This document shows positions 1 to 8,209 of a DNA stretch of 36,357 nucleotides, piece by piece. Every line of letters begins with the position of its first letter. Position 1 is the first letter of the stretch. Below the pieces are notes generated by a model, which had not been told where the DNA came from, ran no database searches, and saw only the letters and a program-made list of their open reading frames with translations. Location of the stretch: positions 1 to 36,357 of the forward strand of contig JAOAPR010000215.1 in assembly GCA_025463005.1 (NCBI GenBank), written 5' to 3'. This DNA comes from Bryobacterales bacterium. GTDB lineage: Bacteria > Acidobacteriota > Terriglobia > Bryobacterales > Bryobacteraceae. Position numbers and translations under genes: made by a program.

Positions 1-560
1 TGCAGATTGCCTCGACACAACTCCGCCCGGGCATGGTGGTCAAGTTCAACAACGACTTATACTCGGTCTTCAAGATGGAACACCGGACGCCGGGAAACCT
101 GCGCGGCTTCGTCCAGGTGAAGATGCGCAACTTCAAGTCGGGCACCATGATCGAGCATCGGTTCTCGTCGGAAGACAAGGTGGAGAAGGCGTCGCTCGAC
201 GAGCAGGAGATGGAGTATCTGTACGACGATGGCGAGTACTTCTACTTCATGAACACGACGACCTTCGAGCAGATGCATTTGATCAAAGACCTGCTCGGTG
301 ACGCCACCAATTTCCTGGTTCCGAACTTGAAGGTGAACGTCGAATTCTACGAAGGCAAACCGATCAGCGTCGAACTGCCGCCCACTGTGGACCTGACCGT
401 GGTCGAAACCGAGCCGGGGATCAAGGGCGCGTCGGTTTCGAACGTAACCAAGGCCGCGAAGACGGAGACCGGTCTGGTGGTCCAGGTGCCCCCGTTCATC
501 AACGAGGGCGAGAAGATCCGGGTTTCCACTTCTGAATCGGCCTACCAGGCGCGCGCGTAA
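1..560 (+). CDS. efp: Elongation factor P (start codon cut by window edge)
   Basis: EF-P binds between the ribosomal P and E sites and relieves stalling at consecutive prolines. The reading frame is open from base 1: bases 1-2 are 'tg' and the next codons read QIASTQLRPGM, so the initiator (probably ATG) lies one base outside the window and the ATG at 33 is an internal Met. With that codon the protein is 186 residues, normal for the family, with the three expected beta-barrel domains (KOW-like N-terminus, central OB, C-terminal OB ending in GEKIRVST). The domain I loop reads TPGNLRGF. By alignment, Asn33 sits where E. coli has the beta-lysylated Lys34 and Pseudomonas has the rhamnosylated Arg32. 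The gene converges on the next one with a gap of only 6 bases. Confidence 0.95.
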   Translation, partial: QIASTQLRPGMVVKFNNDLYSVFKMEHRTPGNLRGFVQVKMRNFKSGTMIEHRFSSEDKVEKASLDEQEMEYLYDDGEYFYFMNTTTFEQMHLIKDLLGDATNFLVPNLKVNVEFYEGKPISVELPPTVDLTVVETEPGIKGASVSNVTKAAKTETGLVVQVPPFINEGEKIRVSTSESAYQARA

Positions 561-566
561 ACTCCC

Positions 567-1721
567 TCAAACGCTGCGGATCACCACAACGGTGATGTCG
601 TCCATGTGGGACGTCCCGCTAAACGCCGAAACAGCATTGACGACCTCGCGCACCTGATCTACCGCCGTGAGAGTGCTGTTTTCCCGAAGCGTCCGAGCCA
701 GACGATCCTCTCCGAACTCCTGGCCCGCATGATCGGCTGCCTCGGTCACGCCGTCCGAATAGAGCAGCAAAGTATCTCCCGGGTCGAGGCTGACTTCGTC
801 TTCGGCGCAGCTCCACTCTTCGAATGCGCCCAGCATGGTTGCGGTTGGCTCCAGCCGCATCAGCTCGCTGCCGGCTCGCAACAGTAGCGGCGCGCAATGG
901 CCGCAGTTGGCGTAGCGCATCCGCCGTGTTTGGTTATCGTACGATCCGAAAAACAGCGTGGCGAAGCGGTCCGATGCGGTGGACGAGTAGAAGTGCCGGT
1001 GAACAGCTTCGAGCAGCACTGCAGGGTCGTGCGCGCCGGCGGCCGCCTGGGTGCGGAAGCAGGCTTGCAGATTCGCCATCAGCAGCGCTGCGGGGACTCC
1101 TTTCCCGGACACATCCGCGAGCACGAAGCCGAGTGAGTCGGCGCCCAGGTCCAGGAAGTCGTAATAATCGCCGCCGACGCCCCGCGCGGCTACGCACTGA
1201 CCGGCATAGTCGATGGTGCCCAGCCGACGCCCCGCTCGCGGAAACAGCTTTTGCTGGACTGTCGCTGCAATTTCGAGTTCCGACTGCCGGCGCCGTTGCG
1301 AAGCGGCCTGTTTGCGAATCGCCGCCAGCACTCGTTGATTGTCCCAAGGCTTCTGGACGAAATCGCAGGCGCCGCGCCGCATGGCTTCCACCGCGAGTTC
1401 GATGCTGGCCCAAGCCGTCATGACGATCACGGGCGCGGTGTTGCCCTGCGATTCCAGTCCTGCGAGCAGATCCAGGCCTTCCTCACCCGAAGTAGTGTCG
1501 CGCGTGTAATTCAAATCGGCCAGAATCAGATCGAATCCCTCGGAGCGGGCTGCCCGCAACAGAGCGCGCGGCGAATCCACGGTAACGGCTTCGTAGCCTT
1601 GACCCTTGAGCAGGAGCTGCAGGGCATGCAGGACGTCGGGCTGATCGTCGCAGACCAGGACGCGATAGGGTCGTGCGGCGGCGGGTGCTACTGTCACCGG
1701 AGACTCCACGGTAGCCATCAT
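567..1721 (-). CDS. Response regulator with C-terminal PP2C/SpoIIE-type serine phosphatase
   Basis: 384 residues. Residues 19-135 form a CheY-like receiver with acidic pocket Asp25-Asp26, phosphoacceptor Asp69 (LILADLNY), Thr102 and Lys124 all present, so it should be phosphorylatable. A short coiled linker (about 138-160, ending in the VQQKLFP motif) leads to an RsbU/SpoIIE-type PP2C domain with the metal-binding motifs GGDYYD (183-188), DVSGKG (203-208), SDGVTEA (322-328) and MDD (373-375). Such proteins dephosphorylate anti-sigma-factor antagonists or similar phosphoproteins; no partner gene is seen nearby, so the output is unknown. It starts at tandem ATGs (1721 and 1718) with no clear Shine-Dalgarno sequence. 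The 114-base upstream spacer separates it from the broken gene, so it probably has its own promoter. Confidence 0.9.
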   Translation of the reverse strand: MMATVESPVTVAPAAARPYRVLVCDDQPDVLHALQLLLKGQGYEAVTVDSPRALLRAARSEGFDLILADLNYTRDTTSGEEGLDLLAGLESQGNTAPVIVMTAWASIELAVEAMRRGACDFVQKPWDNQRVLAAIRKQAASQRRRQSELEIAATVQQKLFPRAGRRLGTIDYAGQCVAARGVGGDYYDFLDLGADSLGFVLADVSGKGVPAALLMANLQACFRTQAAAGAHDPAVLLEAVHRHFYSSTASDRFATLFFGSYDNQTRRMRYANCGHCAPLLLRAGSELMRLEPTATMLGAFEEWSCAEDEVSLDPGDTLLLYSDGVTEAADHAGQEFGEDRLARTLRENSTLTAVDQVREVVNAVSAFSGTSHMDDITVVVIRSV

Positions 1722-1835
1722 GATGTACTGACGAAAACGAGGCAGGTTTCGTGCCGTAAAGAAGTATCGTACTTTCAGTGCGTCTGTTAGAAATCTGGTG
1801 TCCGGCTTTGGGACGCCGTGCGCGTGGGTGGGACG

Positions 1836-2200
1836 TTACTCGGTCGCGCGAACTTCCGCCAACCGCTGGCGCAGAGGTTCGGAAAGGCTCGCCTCAATTT
1901 CCGGTGTAATAAGTCCCACACCGTCGAGGTCTTGAATATGGACTTTGTCTTTAAGCCGGAAGCTGGTGAGCTTCATGCGGACAAGGTCGACGACAGTCGC
2001 CAAATCCTCACTTTGGATGGCCAGGTCGACGTCAGGCGTCAGGCGCGCCGCGATTGGTTCTACAGCGTCCACGTGTAGAAACACGGCGACGCCACCGACG
2101 ATACGGTGGGTGATTCAGCACGTTCCAGTTCAAAGCTGGTTCGACGCGCGGACTCTACCATTTGCGCGAATGCGAGATCAACGGATTCAAAAGAGTGCAT
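1836..2200 (-). pseudogene. Remnant of a nucleotidyltransferase-like gene (frameshifted)
   Basis: The only open part is an 82-codon frame from a GTG at 2084 down to 1836. Its product carries SFRLKDKVHIQDL and GVGLI, typical of the C-terminal part of small nucleotidyltransferase-fold (MNT/AbiEii-like) proteins. Reading further upstream in the same frame adds ITHRIVGGVAV, the usual start of that fold, and then hits a TGA. A second frame, from an ATG at 2200, gives SFESVDLAFAQMVESA, and a third gives EPALNWNVLNH; spliced in order they resemble an ordinary N-terminus. I therefore read the locus as one gene broken by two frameshifts. It lies directly downstream of xerC on the same strand. The alternative is a short intact ORF of unknown role. 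The family assignment is from memory of family motifs. Confidence 0.5.
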
Positions 2201-2209
2201 GCTCTTGAT

Positions 2210-3121
2210 CTACGTCCGATTTTTCGCCTTCGGATGCGAACGATCGTACACCGCCATCAGGTCGGTCAGCGACACCTGCGTGTACTTCTGCGTGGTTGCC
2301 AGGCGCGCGTGTCCCAGCAGTTCCTGAATCGCGCGCAGATCCGCGCCGTCGGCCAGCAGATGTGTCGCGAAGGCGTGCCGCAGGCTGTGCGGATGCATGG
2401 AAGCGTCGCCGGATATCAGGCGCGCATACATCTTCACGATGCCGCGAGCGCCCCGATCGGAAAGCCGCCCGCCCAGGTGGTTCATCAGCAGCCCGCGCTC
2501 CCGCGCCTTGGCGGCACGCACCGTGAGATATTTTTCGAGCGCCGCCGCGGCCGTGGATCCGTAAGGAACCTGCCGCTCCTTACGTCCCTTGCCCCTCACG
2601 CGAATCCAGTGCTCGGTGTAGTCGAAGTCTTCCAGGTCGAGGCCGACCAGTTCGCTGATGCGCAGACCGCAGCCGTACAGGAGCTCGAAAATCAGGCGGT
2701 CGCGTTCCGGAAAGGGCCGCTCCAGACGATCTTCGGCCACGGCGTTGATGAGATCGTTGGTTTGCTCAGCCGTCGGAACCGACGGTAGGCGCTGCGGAGC
2801 TTTGGGCGTCCTCACCAGGCGCGCGACATTCGAAGGCACGCTGCCGTTTTTCGCCAGAAACTGAAACAGTGAGCGCACCGCCGCCAGCTTCCGCCGGACC
2901 GAGACAGGGCTCAAGCGGCGATGGTAAAGATCGCCCAGCCACTCGCGAATTTGGAGAACCGTGAACGCGGCCGGCGCCGGCGGATGCTGGCCCGGAGGCG
3001 TGAAATAGCCTGCGAACTGTTCCAGGTCGCTGGCATAGTTGCGAATCGTGTGCGGAGAGGCATTTTGCAAACGCAGATCGGCAAGATAACGCTCGATTGC
3101 GGTCCCCAGGGCATCAGGCAT
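2210..3121 (-). CDS. xerC: Tyrosine recombinase XerC
   Basis: Site-specific recombinase that, with XerD, resolves chromosome dimers at dif during division. 303 residues: an N-terminal SAM-like core-binding domain (about 5-95) and a C-terminal catalytic domain. The full catalytic set is visible: Arg154 (GLRISEL), Lys178 (GKGRKER), His245 and Arg248 (HSLRH), His271 (LLGHA) and nucleophile Tyr280 (TTQKYTQ). I chose the ATG at 3121 rather than an in-frame start at 3328, because the extra 69 residues are an Arg/Ser-rich shadow of trmFO while MPDALG begins a normal Xer N-terminus. The start overlaps the 3' end of trmFO by 8 bases, suggesting translational coupling. The order trmFO-xerC also occurs in Firmicutes such as Bacillus, which supports a housekeeping Xer rather than a mobile integrase. 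Confidence 0.93.
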   Translation of the reverse strand: MPDALGTAIERYLADLRLQNASPHTIRNYASDLEQFAGYFTPPGQHPPAPAAFTVLQIREWLGDLYHRRLSPVSVRRKLAAVRSLFQFLAKNGSVPSNVARLVRTPKAPQRLPSVPTAEQTNDLINAVAEDRLERPFPERDRLIFELLYGCGLRISELVGLDLEDFDYTEHWIRVRGKGRKERQVPYGSTAAAALEKYLTVRAAKARERGLLMNHLGGRLSDRGARGIVKMYARLISGDASMHPHSLRHAFATHLLADGADLRAIQELLGHARLATTQKYTQVSLTDLMAVYDRSHPKAKNRT

Positions 3122-4454
3122 GCGAGTATAGCTGCTGTTCGAGAGCAGCCAGCGCTCTCCTGCAGACTTCCGCGTGCCGCTGCTTGCGATCGCGCGGCGG
3201 ATTTTCGAGCTTCGGCAGCAGATCGAACGTGATGTTGGCGGGCTGATAATTTGCCGGATCCGCCCCCGACACGTACGCACACAGCGAACCCATTGCGGTT
3301 TCCCTGGGGAATATGCGGACGGGTTCACCGGCTGCTAGTGCCGCCGCGCCCAAGCCGGCGGCCAGCCCTGTAGCGACGGACTCCACGTACCCTTCGACGC
3401 CCGAAATCTGGCCGGCGAAGAAAATGTTCGGGCGTGTCCTCAATTGCAGCGTCGACGTTAGCAGCGCCGGGGCATTGATATACGTGTTTCGGTGCACCTG
3501 CCCGAAGCGCAAAAACTCGGCGTTCTGGAGTCCCGGAATCATTCGCAGCACGCGCTGCTGCTCGCCGAAGCGCATGTGATTCTGGAATCCCACCAGGTTG
3601 AAGCTGCCCGCGCGCGCATTTTCGCTGCGAAGCTGCACTACCGCGTAGGGCCGCCGGCCGGTGCGCGGATCGGTCAATCCCATCGGCTTCATCGGCCCGA
3701 AACGCAGCGTCTCGCGACCTCGCCGTGCGATCTCTTCGATTGGCAAACAGGCTTCGAAGTATTTAGCGCGATCCTCGGCGATATGATCTTCTTTTATGTG
3801 TACCGGCACGCTCTCCGCCGCTAGCAGCGCGTCCAAGAACGCCTCGTACTCCGGCTTGTCGAAAGGGCAGTTCAAATAATCGTCGGTTCCGTCCAGCGAT
3901 TTGCCGTAACGCGACGCCGCAAATGCGATCGACGTGTCGATGGACTCCGCGTCAACAATCGGACTGATGCTGTCGTAGAAAAACAGCCGTTGCGATCCCG
4001 TGAGCTTTCCGATTTCAGCCGCCAGTGCATCGGATGTCAATGGTCCGCTGGCAATGATCCAGATGCGTTCGGGATCGAGAGTCGCGACTTCTTCGCGCCG
4101 GATTTCGATCGCGGGGTCCTCTTCCATGGCGCGCGTGACCTCGGCGGCGAACACGTCACGGTCCACTGTCAGGGCGTGTCCCGCGGGTACTCGCGTTCGG
4201 GGCGCGATTTGCCCAATCAGCAATGACCCCAACCGCCGAAGTTCTTCCTTCAACAGCCACGGTGCGCTGTTTTCCTGCTCGCTCTTGAGCGAATTGCTGC
4301 ACACCAGCTCGGCGAGCGCTGCGGTCTTGTGCGCAGGAGTTGCCCGCAGCGGCCGCATTTCGTATAAGACCGCGCGCCCCCCCGAGCGAGCCACCTGCCA
4401 GGCCGCTTCGCAGCCCGCCAACCCGCCGCCGATGATGTGAACTTCAGCCCTCAC
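3114..4454 (-). CDS. trmFO: Folate/FAD-dependent tRNA (uracil-54-C5) methyltransferase TrmFO
   Basis: Makes 5-methyluridine at position 54 of the tRNA T-loop, taking the carbon from methylenetetrahydrofolate and reducing it with FAD. 446 residues, typical length. The FAD-binding Rossmann motif [12 protein letters not shown] is at residues 7-18. Cys52 ([11 protein letters not shown]) and Cys236 ([10 protein letters not shown]) match the two conserved cysteines reported for the Bacillus enzyme. Further signature stretches are [31 protein letters not shown] and the late GSLCAY. The ATG at 4454 overlaps the end of the upstream mutase gene by 11 bases, and the gene's own end overlaps xerC by 8, so the three form a tightly packed operon. 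Confidence 0.95.
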   Translation of the reverse strand: MRAEVHIIGGGLAGCEAAWQVARSGGRAVLYEMRPLRATPAHKTAALAELVCSNSLKSEQENSAPWLLKEELRRLGSLLIGQIAPRTRVPAGHALTVDRDVFAAEVTRAMEEDPAIEIRREEVATLDPERIWIIASGPLTSDALAAEIGKLTGSQRLFFYDSISPIVDAESIDTSIAFAASRYGKSLDGTDDYLNCPFDKPEYEAFLDALLAAESVPVHIKEDHIAEDRAKYFEACLPIEEIARRGRETLRFGPMKPMGLTDPRTGRRPYAVVQLRSENARAGSFNLVGFQNHMRFGEQQRVLRMIPGLQNAEFLRFGQVHRNTYINAPALLTSTLQLRTRPNIFFAGQISGVEGYVESVATGLAAGLGAAALAAGEPVRIFPRETAMGSLCAYVSGADPANYQPANITFDLLPKLENPPRDRKQRHAEVCRRALAALEQQLYSHA

Positions 4455-5943
4455 GATACTCCCCGAAAACGCTCCTCAGGCGGTCCGAAATTTCGCCGAC
4501 CGTGGCAAACGCCTCGCAGGCCGCGAGAATCTTCGGCATCAGATTATCGGAACCCCGTGCCGCCTGCTCCAGTGCGCTCAAGCGCGATTTCACCGCCGAA
4601 TGATCCCGGGATGCGCGAACCTGACGCAAGCGTTCCACCTGCTGCCGCTCGATGCTTGAATCAATGCGCAACGCTGCTAGCGCCTGATCGTTTTCCTGGC
4701 GGAACCGGTTGACGCCCACCACGATCTTGTCTCCGCGCTCCACCTGTTGCTGGAATTCGTACGCGGCATTTTGGATTTCCGCCTGGATCCAGCCCTTCTC
4801 GATTGCAGCCAGCGTTCCGCCCAACGCGTCGATCCGGTCAAGGTAATCCTGCGCTCCGCGTTCGATTTTGTCCGTCAGCTCTTCGATGTAAACGCTTCCG
4901 CCCAGCGGATCTGCGACCTTCGTAATCCCGCTCTCATGAGCGATGATCTGCTGCGTGCGCAGCGCCAAGCGCGCGGATTCCTCCGTGGGCAGCCCAAGCG
5001 CCTCGTCGCGCGAGTTGGTGTGCAGCGATTGCGTACCGCCCAAAACTGCGGACATAGCCTGCAGCGCAACGCGTACAACGTTCACGTCGGGCTGCTGAGC
5101 GGTCAGCGTCGATCCGGCGGTCTGAGTATGAAACCGCATCATCATCGATTTGGGATCCTTCGCGCCGAAGCGTTCCTTCATGATGTGCGCATAGAGTCGA
5201 CGCGCCGCCCGGTACTTGGCGATCTCTTCCAGAAAATCGCTGTGCGCGTTGAAGAAGAAAGACAGCCTCGGTGCGAACGCGTCCACGCTCAGGCCAGCTC
5301 CGACCGCCGCGTCAATGTAGGCGATGGCGTTTGCCAGAGTGAACGCAACTTCCTGAATCGCGGTCGACCCGGCTTCGCGAATGTGATAGCCGCTGATTGA
5401 AATCGTGTTCCACTCGGGCAGTTCCACGCCGGACCACGCGAACAGGTCAGTGACGATCCGCATCGCCGGGCGCGGCGGATAAATATAGGTACCGCGCGCG
5501 ATGTACTCCTTTAATATGTCGTTCTGAACGGTGCCCGACAGCTTTTTGAGATCGGCTCCCTGGCGGCGGGCAACTAGCGCATACAGTGCCAGCAAGATCG
5601 CGGCGGTGGAGTTGATGGTCATCGACGTAGTGACCTGATCTAGACGGATTCCGTCGAGCAGCGTCTCCATGTCGGCCAGCGAACAGATCGCCACGCCCAC
5701 GCGGCCGACCTCGCCCGCGGCCAGCGGATGATCCGAATCCATACCCATCTGGGTGGGCAGATCGAAGGCTACCGATAGTCCCGTGATTCCTTGCGACAGC
5801 AGGAAGCGGTAGCGGCGGTTGCTCTCCTCGGCCGATCCAAAGCCGGCGTACTGCCGCATGGTCCACAGCTTGCCGCGGTACATGTCGGGGTGAATGCCAC
5901 GTGTGAACGGATACTGACCCGGCAGTTCGGCTGGGTTGATCAT
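4444..5943 (-). CDS. Methylmalonyl-CoA mutase, catalytic (alpha-type) subunit without B12 domain
   Basis: Catalytic (beta/alpha)8 barrel of an adenosylcobalamin-dependent acyl-CoA mutase, 499 residues. Residues that separate mutase types fit methylmalonyl-CoA: Tyr32 in RQYAGF (Phe in isobutyryl-CoA mutases), Arg150 in ARGTYIYPP (Gln in those) and His187 in SGYH. The spacings 32-150-187 equal the 89-207-244 spacings of the Propionibacterium enzyme. Likely role: interconversion of methylmalonyl-CoA and succinyl-CoA in propionate metabolism. The cobalamin-binding domain (DxHxxG) is absent, so a separate small subunit is expected elsewhere; none is in the window. The N-terminus begins only about 10 residues before YPFTRG, shorter than I recall for related split subunits, and no upstream in-frame start was found. 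The start lies 7 bases after the upstream membrane-protein gene and has a weak ribosome-binding site. Confidence 0.9.
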   Translation of the reverse strand: MINPAELPGQYPFTRGIHPDMYRGKLWTMRQYAGFGSAEESNRRYRFLLSQGITGLSVAFDLPTQMGMDSDHPLAAGEVGRVGVAICSLADMETLLDGIRLDQVTTSMTINSTAAILLALYALVARRQGADLKKLSGTVQNDILKEYIARGTYIYPPRPAMRIVTDLFAWSGVELPEWNTISISGYHIREAGSTAIQEVAFTLANAIAYIDAAVGAGLSVDAFAPRLSFFFNAHSDFLEEIAKYRAARRLYAHIMKERFGAKDPKSMMMRFHTQTAGSTLTAQQPDVNVVRVALQAMSAVLGGTQSLHTNSRDEALGLPTEESARLALRTQQIIAHESGITKVADPLGGSVYIEELTDKIERGAQDYLDRIDALGGTLAAIEKGWIQAEIQNAAYEFQQQVERGDKIVVGVNRFRQENDQALAALRIDSSIERQQVERLRQVRASRDHSAVKSRLSALEQAARGSDNLMPKILAACEAFATVGEISDRLRSVFGEYREG

Positions 5944-5950
5944 GTGCCGT

Positions 5951-6226
5951 TCACGAACGCGAGATTTTACGGGCTCGCATGAAGGAGGTGATCCCGAAAT
6001 ACGCCATCAGGACAGGAAGGAAGAACGACACCGCCATCTTGAGCAGGCTGATTTCCTCGGACTGGAGCAACTTGTAGTTGCGAAGCGCCGAAGATGCGAA
6101 GATCACAGCCAAAACGATGAATATAAAGCCGATGATCTCGTGCCACAACACTCGCAGAGGCCGCGTCACACCGGGCACCACATGCTCCACAAACCGGCCC
6201 AGTTTGCTGCGTTTATCGATCTTCAT
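5951..6226 (-). CDS. Small two-helix membrane protein, unknown function
   Basis: 91 residues from the ATG at 6226; an alternative GTG at 6235 would add three residues. The ATG has GAGGGG 8 bases upstream, good spacing. The N-terminal 30 residues are basic and hydrophilic, followed by two hydrophobic segments (about residues 31-50, [18 protein letters not shown], and about 64-82, [19 protein letters not shown]) and a basic tail (RARK), suggesting an inner-membrane hairpin. It is the first gene of the run with methylmalonyl-CoA mutase, trmFO and xerC, with 7 bases before the mutase start. I do not recognise a characterised family. Confidence 0.75.
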   Translation of the reverse strand: MKIDKRSKLGRFVEHVVPGVTRPLRVLWHEIIGFIFIVLAVIFASSALRNYKLLQSEEISLLKMAVSFFLPVLMAYFGITSFMRARKISRS

Positions 6227-6277
6227 CGCCTGCACCCCTCATCCTAACAGACAGTACCGTTGCAGCCGATATAAGGT

Positions 6278-6688
6278 ATGAAGATACGGATCGACCTGCC
6301 GAAAATCGGGTGGTATGCTGAAGGTGCATCGGACCCCTGGACAAAGGTTCGAGCGGCAGAAACGAGGAATCAATTGGAAGATCGCTTGCGAGATCTCATG
6401 CAGGAATTGGGAAACGCGATCAACGAATCGCTTTCCGATTCCGACCGTATAGCCGCCGCGATTGGGGAGATCAAACGCGCCGGTTACGACGTCTTCCTGG
6501 TTCTAGAAGCCACCATTGGATTTAATAAACGCGCTGAAACCGACGAAAACGAAGAGACCGAAGAAACGGTGGAACTGGAAGCCCAACCCGAAACCACACG
6601 GCGCCGGGTAGGGAAGATTAAACTCACATCGCAGGATCAGAAATTCCTGCGTGCGCTGAAAATCGCCATCGACGACGACAGCCGCTGA
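6278..6688 (+). CDS. Acidic hypothetical protein
   Basis: 136 residues, no family recognised. The first 85 residues look globular and partly helical (RNQLEDRLRDLMQELGNAI, then DRIAAAIGEIKRAGYDVFLVLEATIGF). Residues 86-105 are a very acidic linker rich in Glu and Thr, followed by a short conserved-looking end, KIKLTSQDQKFLRALKIAIDD. No signal peptide or membrane segment is seen, so it is probably cytosolic. It is divergent from the small membrane-protein gene with about 50 bases between starts, which must hold both promoters. The nearest purine-rich stretch (AAGG) sits only one base before the ATG, so the start is not secure. The acidic linker suggests an interaction with a basic partner, but that is a guess. 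Confidence 0.65.
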   Translation: MKIRIDLPKIGWYAEGASDPWTKVRAAETRNQLEDRLRDLMQELGNAINESLSDSDRIAAAIGEIKRAGYDVFLVLEATIGFNKRAETDENEETEETVELEAQPETTRRRVGKIKLTSQDQKFLRALKIAIDDDSR

Positions 6689-6708
6689 GGGCGGGCTCCG
6701 CAAAGCCA

Positions 6709-8175
6709 GTGCGCGTTCTCCTGCTGTGCCTGGTGACAGGCCTCGGCGCTTTTGGCTCCGAGACCGTCGAAATCCTGCGCGATAATTTTGGCACCCCGCA
6801 TATCTTCGCGCGCACTTCCGCCGCCGCCGCGTACGCTGCCGGATACGCGCAAGCCCAAGATCGGAAGGATGCGCTTTTGCGCAATCTGCGTGGTGCTGGA
6901 ACAGAAGAAACTCCGCTCTCTCCGCGAATGAAGGTTATTGTCGAGGCGTACTGCTCCGGCATCAACCGCTACCTGGCCGAAAACCCAGGTTCCGACTCCG
7001 CGCCGATCACGCCGTCAATGGTCGCCGCGTTCAGTCGCCTGGCATTCACGACGATTCATGGGTCGAATGATGCACTGATCGGTCCCACACGCAGCTCAAC
7101 GGGGAACGTCATCGCGATCCTGGATCCGCTTAGCGGATGGAACGACGACGGCCGTCCTTATGAGATGCGCATCTACGCGTCCGACGAGCAGCTTGCGCTT
7201 TCGGGCATCGCGCCTCCTGGAGTTCCTTTTCCACTAATCGGCCATAACGCTTCGGTCGCTATTGGCTGGAGTGGATCGACGGAAGTTGCCGGTCCCGGAG
7301 CGCTGGAGCAGGCGTGGGCGATGATCACGGCTCGCAATCTTGCTGAGGTGCAAGCGGCGCTTCGTATGGGACATATTCCCGGCACGGCGCTGGTGGGCAC
7401 CGCGCATGGCGAACTATACGATAGTTCCGGAAGGAAACCGGATCAAGGTGTACTGCTGCAGGCGCGCAGCGTGGCGCAGGCGGAAGCAGGTGTTCGCCAG
7501 GTTTTGGCGGCCCAAAATACCTGGCCCTTCGGACGCGCCGTCGATGTGGCATTTTCAACGGTCGTATACAAGGCCGAAACCTGGCAGGCGCGCTTGGTTA
7601 AGGTGGCGCCCGAGTTGCCACTCGTCCGCATGCTGACCGGCTGGAATCGCCGCAGCGATGCAGGGTCCAGAGAGGCGCTGGCCTTCTACCTGTTCAAGAT
7701 GGCGCTCGGCCAGCCGGAGGCGGCCGCGATCGAACCGCCTGATTCGCTCAGCAATAATCGGATCCGCGCCGCCCTGCGCAAGGCGCAAGACCAGATCGAA
7801 ACCGAGCTGCCCTATCGGGCGGATTACGGCACGCTGTTTCGCGTGGCCCGCGACGGCGCCGCGCAATCGAAGCCGGTCGGCGGCGGAACCGTACCGGAGG
7901 CCGGCATGATTACTCCCCGCGCGATCACTTTTCAGCGGGCGGGCGTTGTCGAGATGGGCACTGGCGGCCAGACCGCGACACAGATCGTGGAACTTTCGAC
8001 CGCTCCACACGCCGTTTCGGTACTCATCCCGGGCGAAAGCGACGGCCCCGAGTCCGGACATTTCGACGACCAGGCACGCGAGCTGTTTAGCACGGGAACC
8101 GCCAAGCCCACCTATTTCGGTGACCGCAAGGCACTCGAAAAACACCTCTCCGCCAAGAAAGAACTCGTATTCTGA
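6709..8175 (+). CDS. Compact penicillin-acylase-family Ntn hydrolase
   Basis: 488 residues from a GTG. A short signal-like segment (residues 1-17) points to export. The family start is clear: VEILRDNFGTPHIFA (20-34) and AAGYAQAQDR (43-52). The motif HGSN at 117-120 fits the cleavage site, where Ser119 would become the N-terminal nucleophile of the beta chain; it is followed by a recognisable pocket region ending in PPGVPFPLIGHNASVAIGW. The end, GHFDDQARELFSTGTAKPTYF, matches the usual C-terminal HYxDQ region. Classical members have about 750-850 residues, so the spacer, alpha-chain and middle parts are strongly shortened. Substrate is unknown: beta-lactams, acyl-homoserine lactones or other N-acyl amides are possible. 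The pro-chain must be cut at Ser119 for activity if the assignment is right. Confidence 0.78.
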   Translation: MRVLLLCLVTGLGAFGSETVEILRDNFGTPHIFARTSAAAAYAAGYAQAQDRKDALLRNLRGAGTEETPLSPRMKVIVEAYCSGINRYLAENPGSDSAPITPSMVAAFSRLAFTTIHGSNDALIGPTRSSTGNVIAILDPLSGWNDDGRPYEMRIYASDEQLALSGIAPPGVPFPLIGHNASVAIGWSGSTEVAGPGALEQAWAMITARNLAEVQAALRMGHIPGTALVGTAHGELYDSSGRKPDQGVLLQARSVAQAEAGVRQVLAAQNTWPFGRAVDVAFSTVVYKAETWQARLVKVAPELPLVRMLTGWNRRSDAGSREALAFYLFKMALGQPEAAAIEPPDSLSNNRIRAALRKAQDQIETELPYRADYGTLFRVARDGAAQSKPVGGGTVPEAGMITPRAITFQRAGVVEMGTGGQTATQIVELSTAPHAVSVLIPGESDGPESGHFDDQARELFSTGTAKPTYFGDRKALEKHLSAKKELVF

Positions 8176-8209
8176 GGGATATTTTGACGCGCTGGGGCCA
8201 CTATTTCGA

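Noticed and set aside
3122-3328. Longer XerC start at 3328
   Set aside because: The added 69 residues shadow the trmFO 3' end and do not look like a recombinase N-terminus; the ATG at 3121 does.
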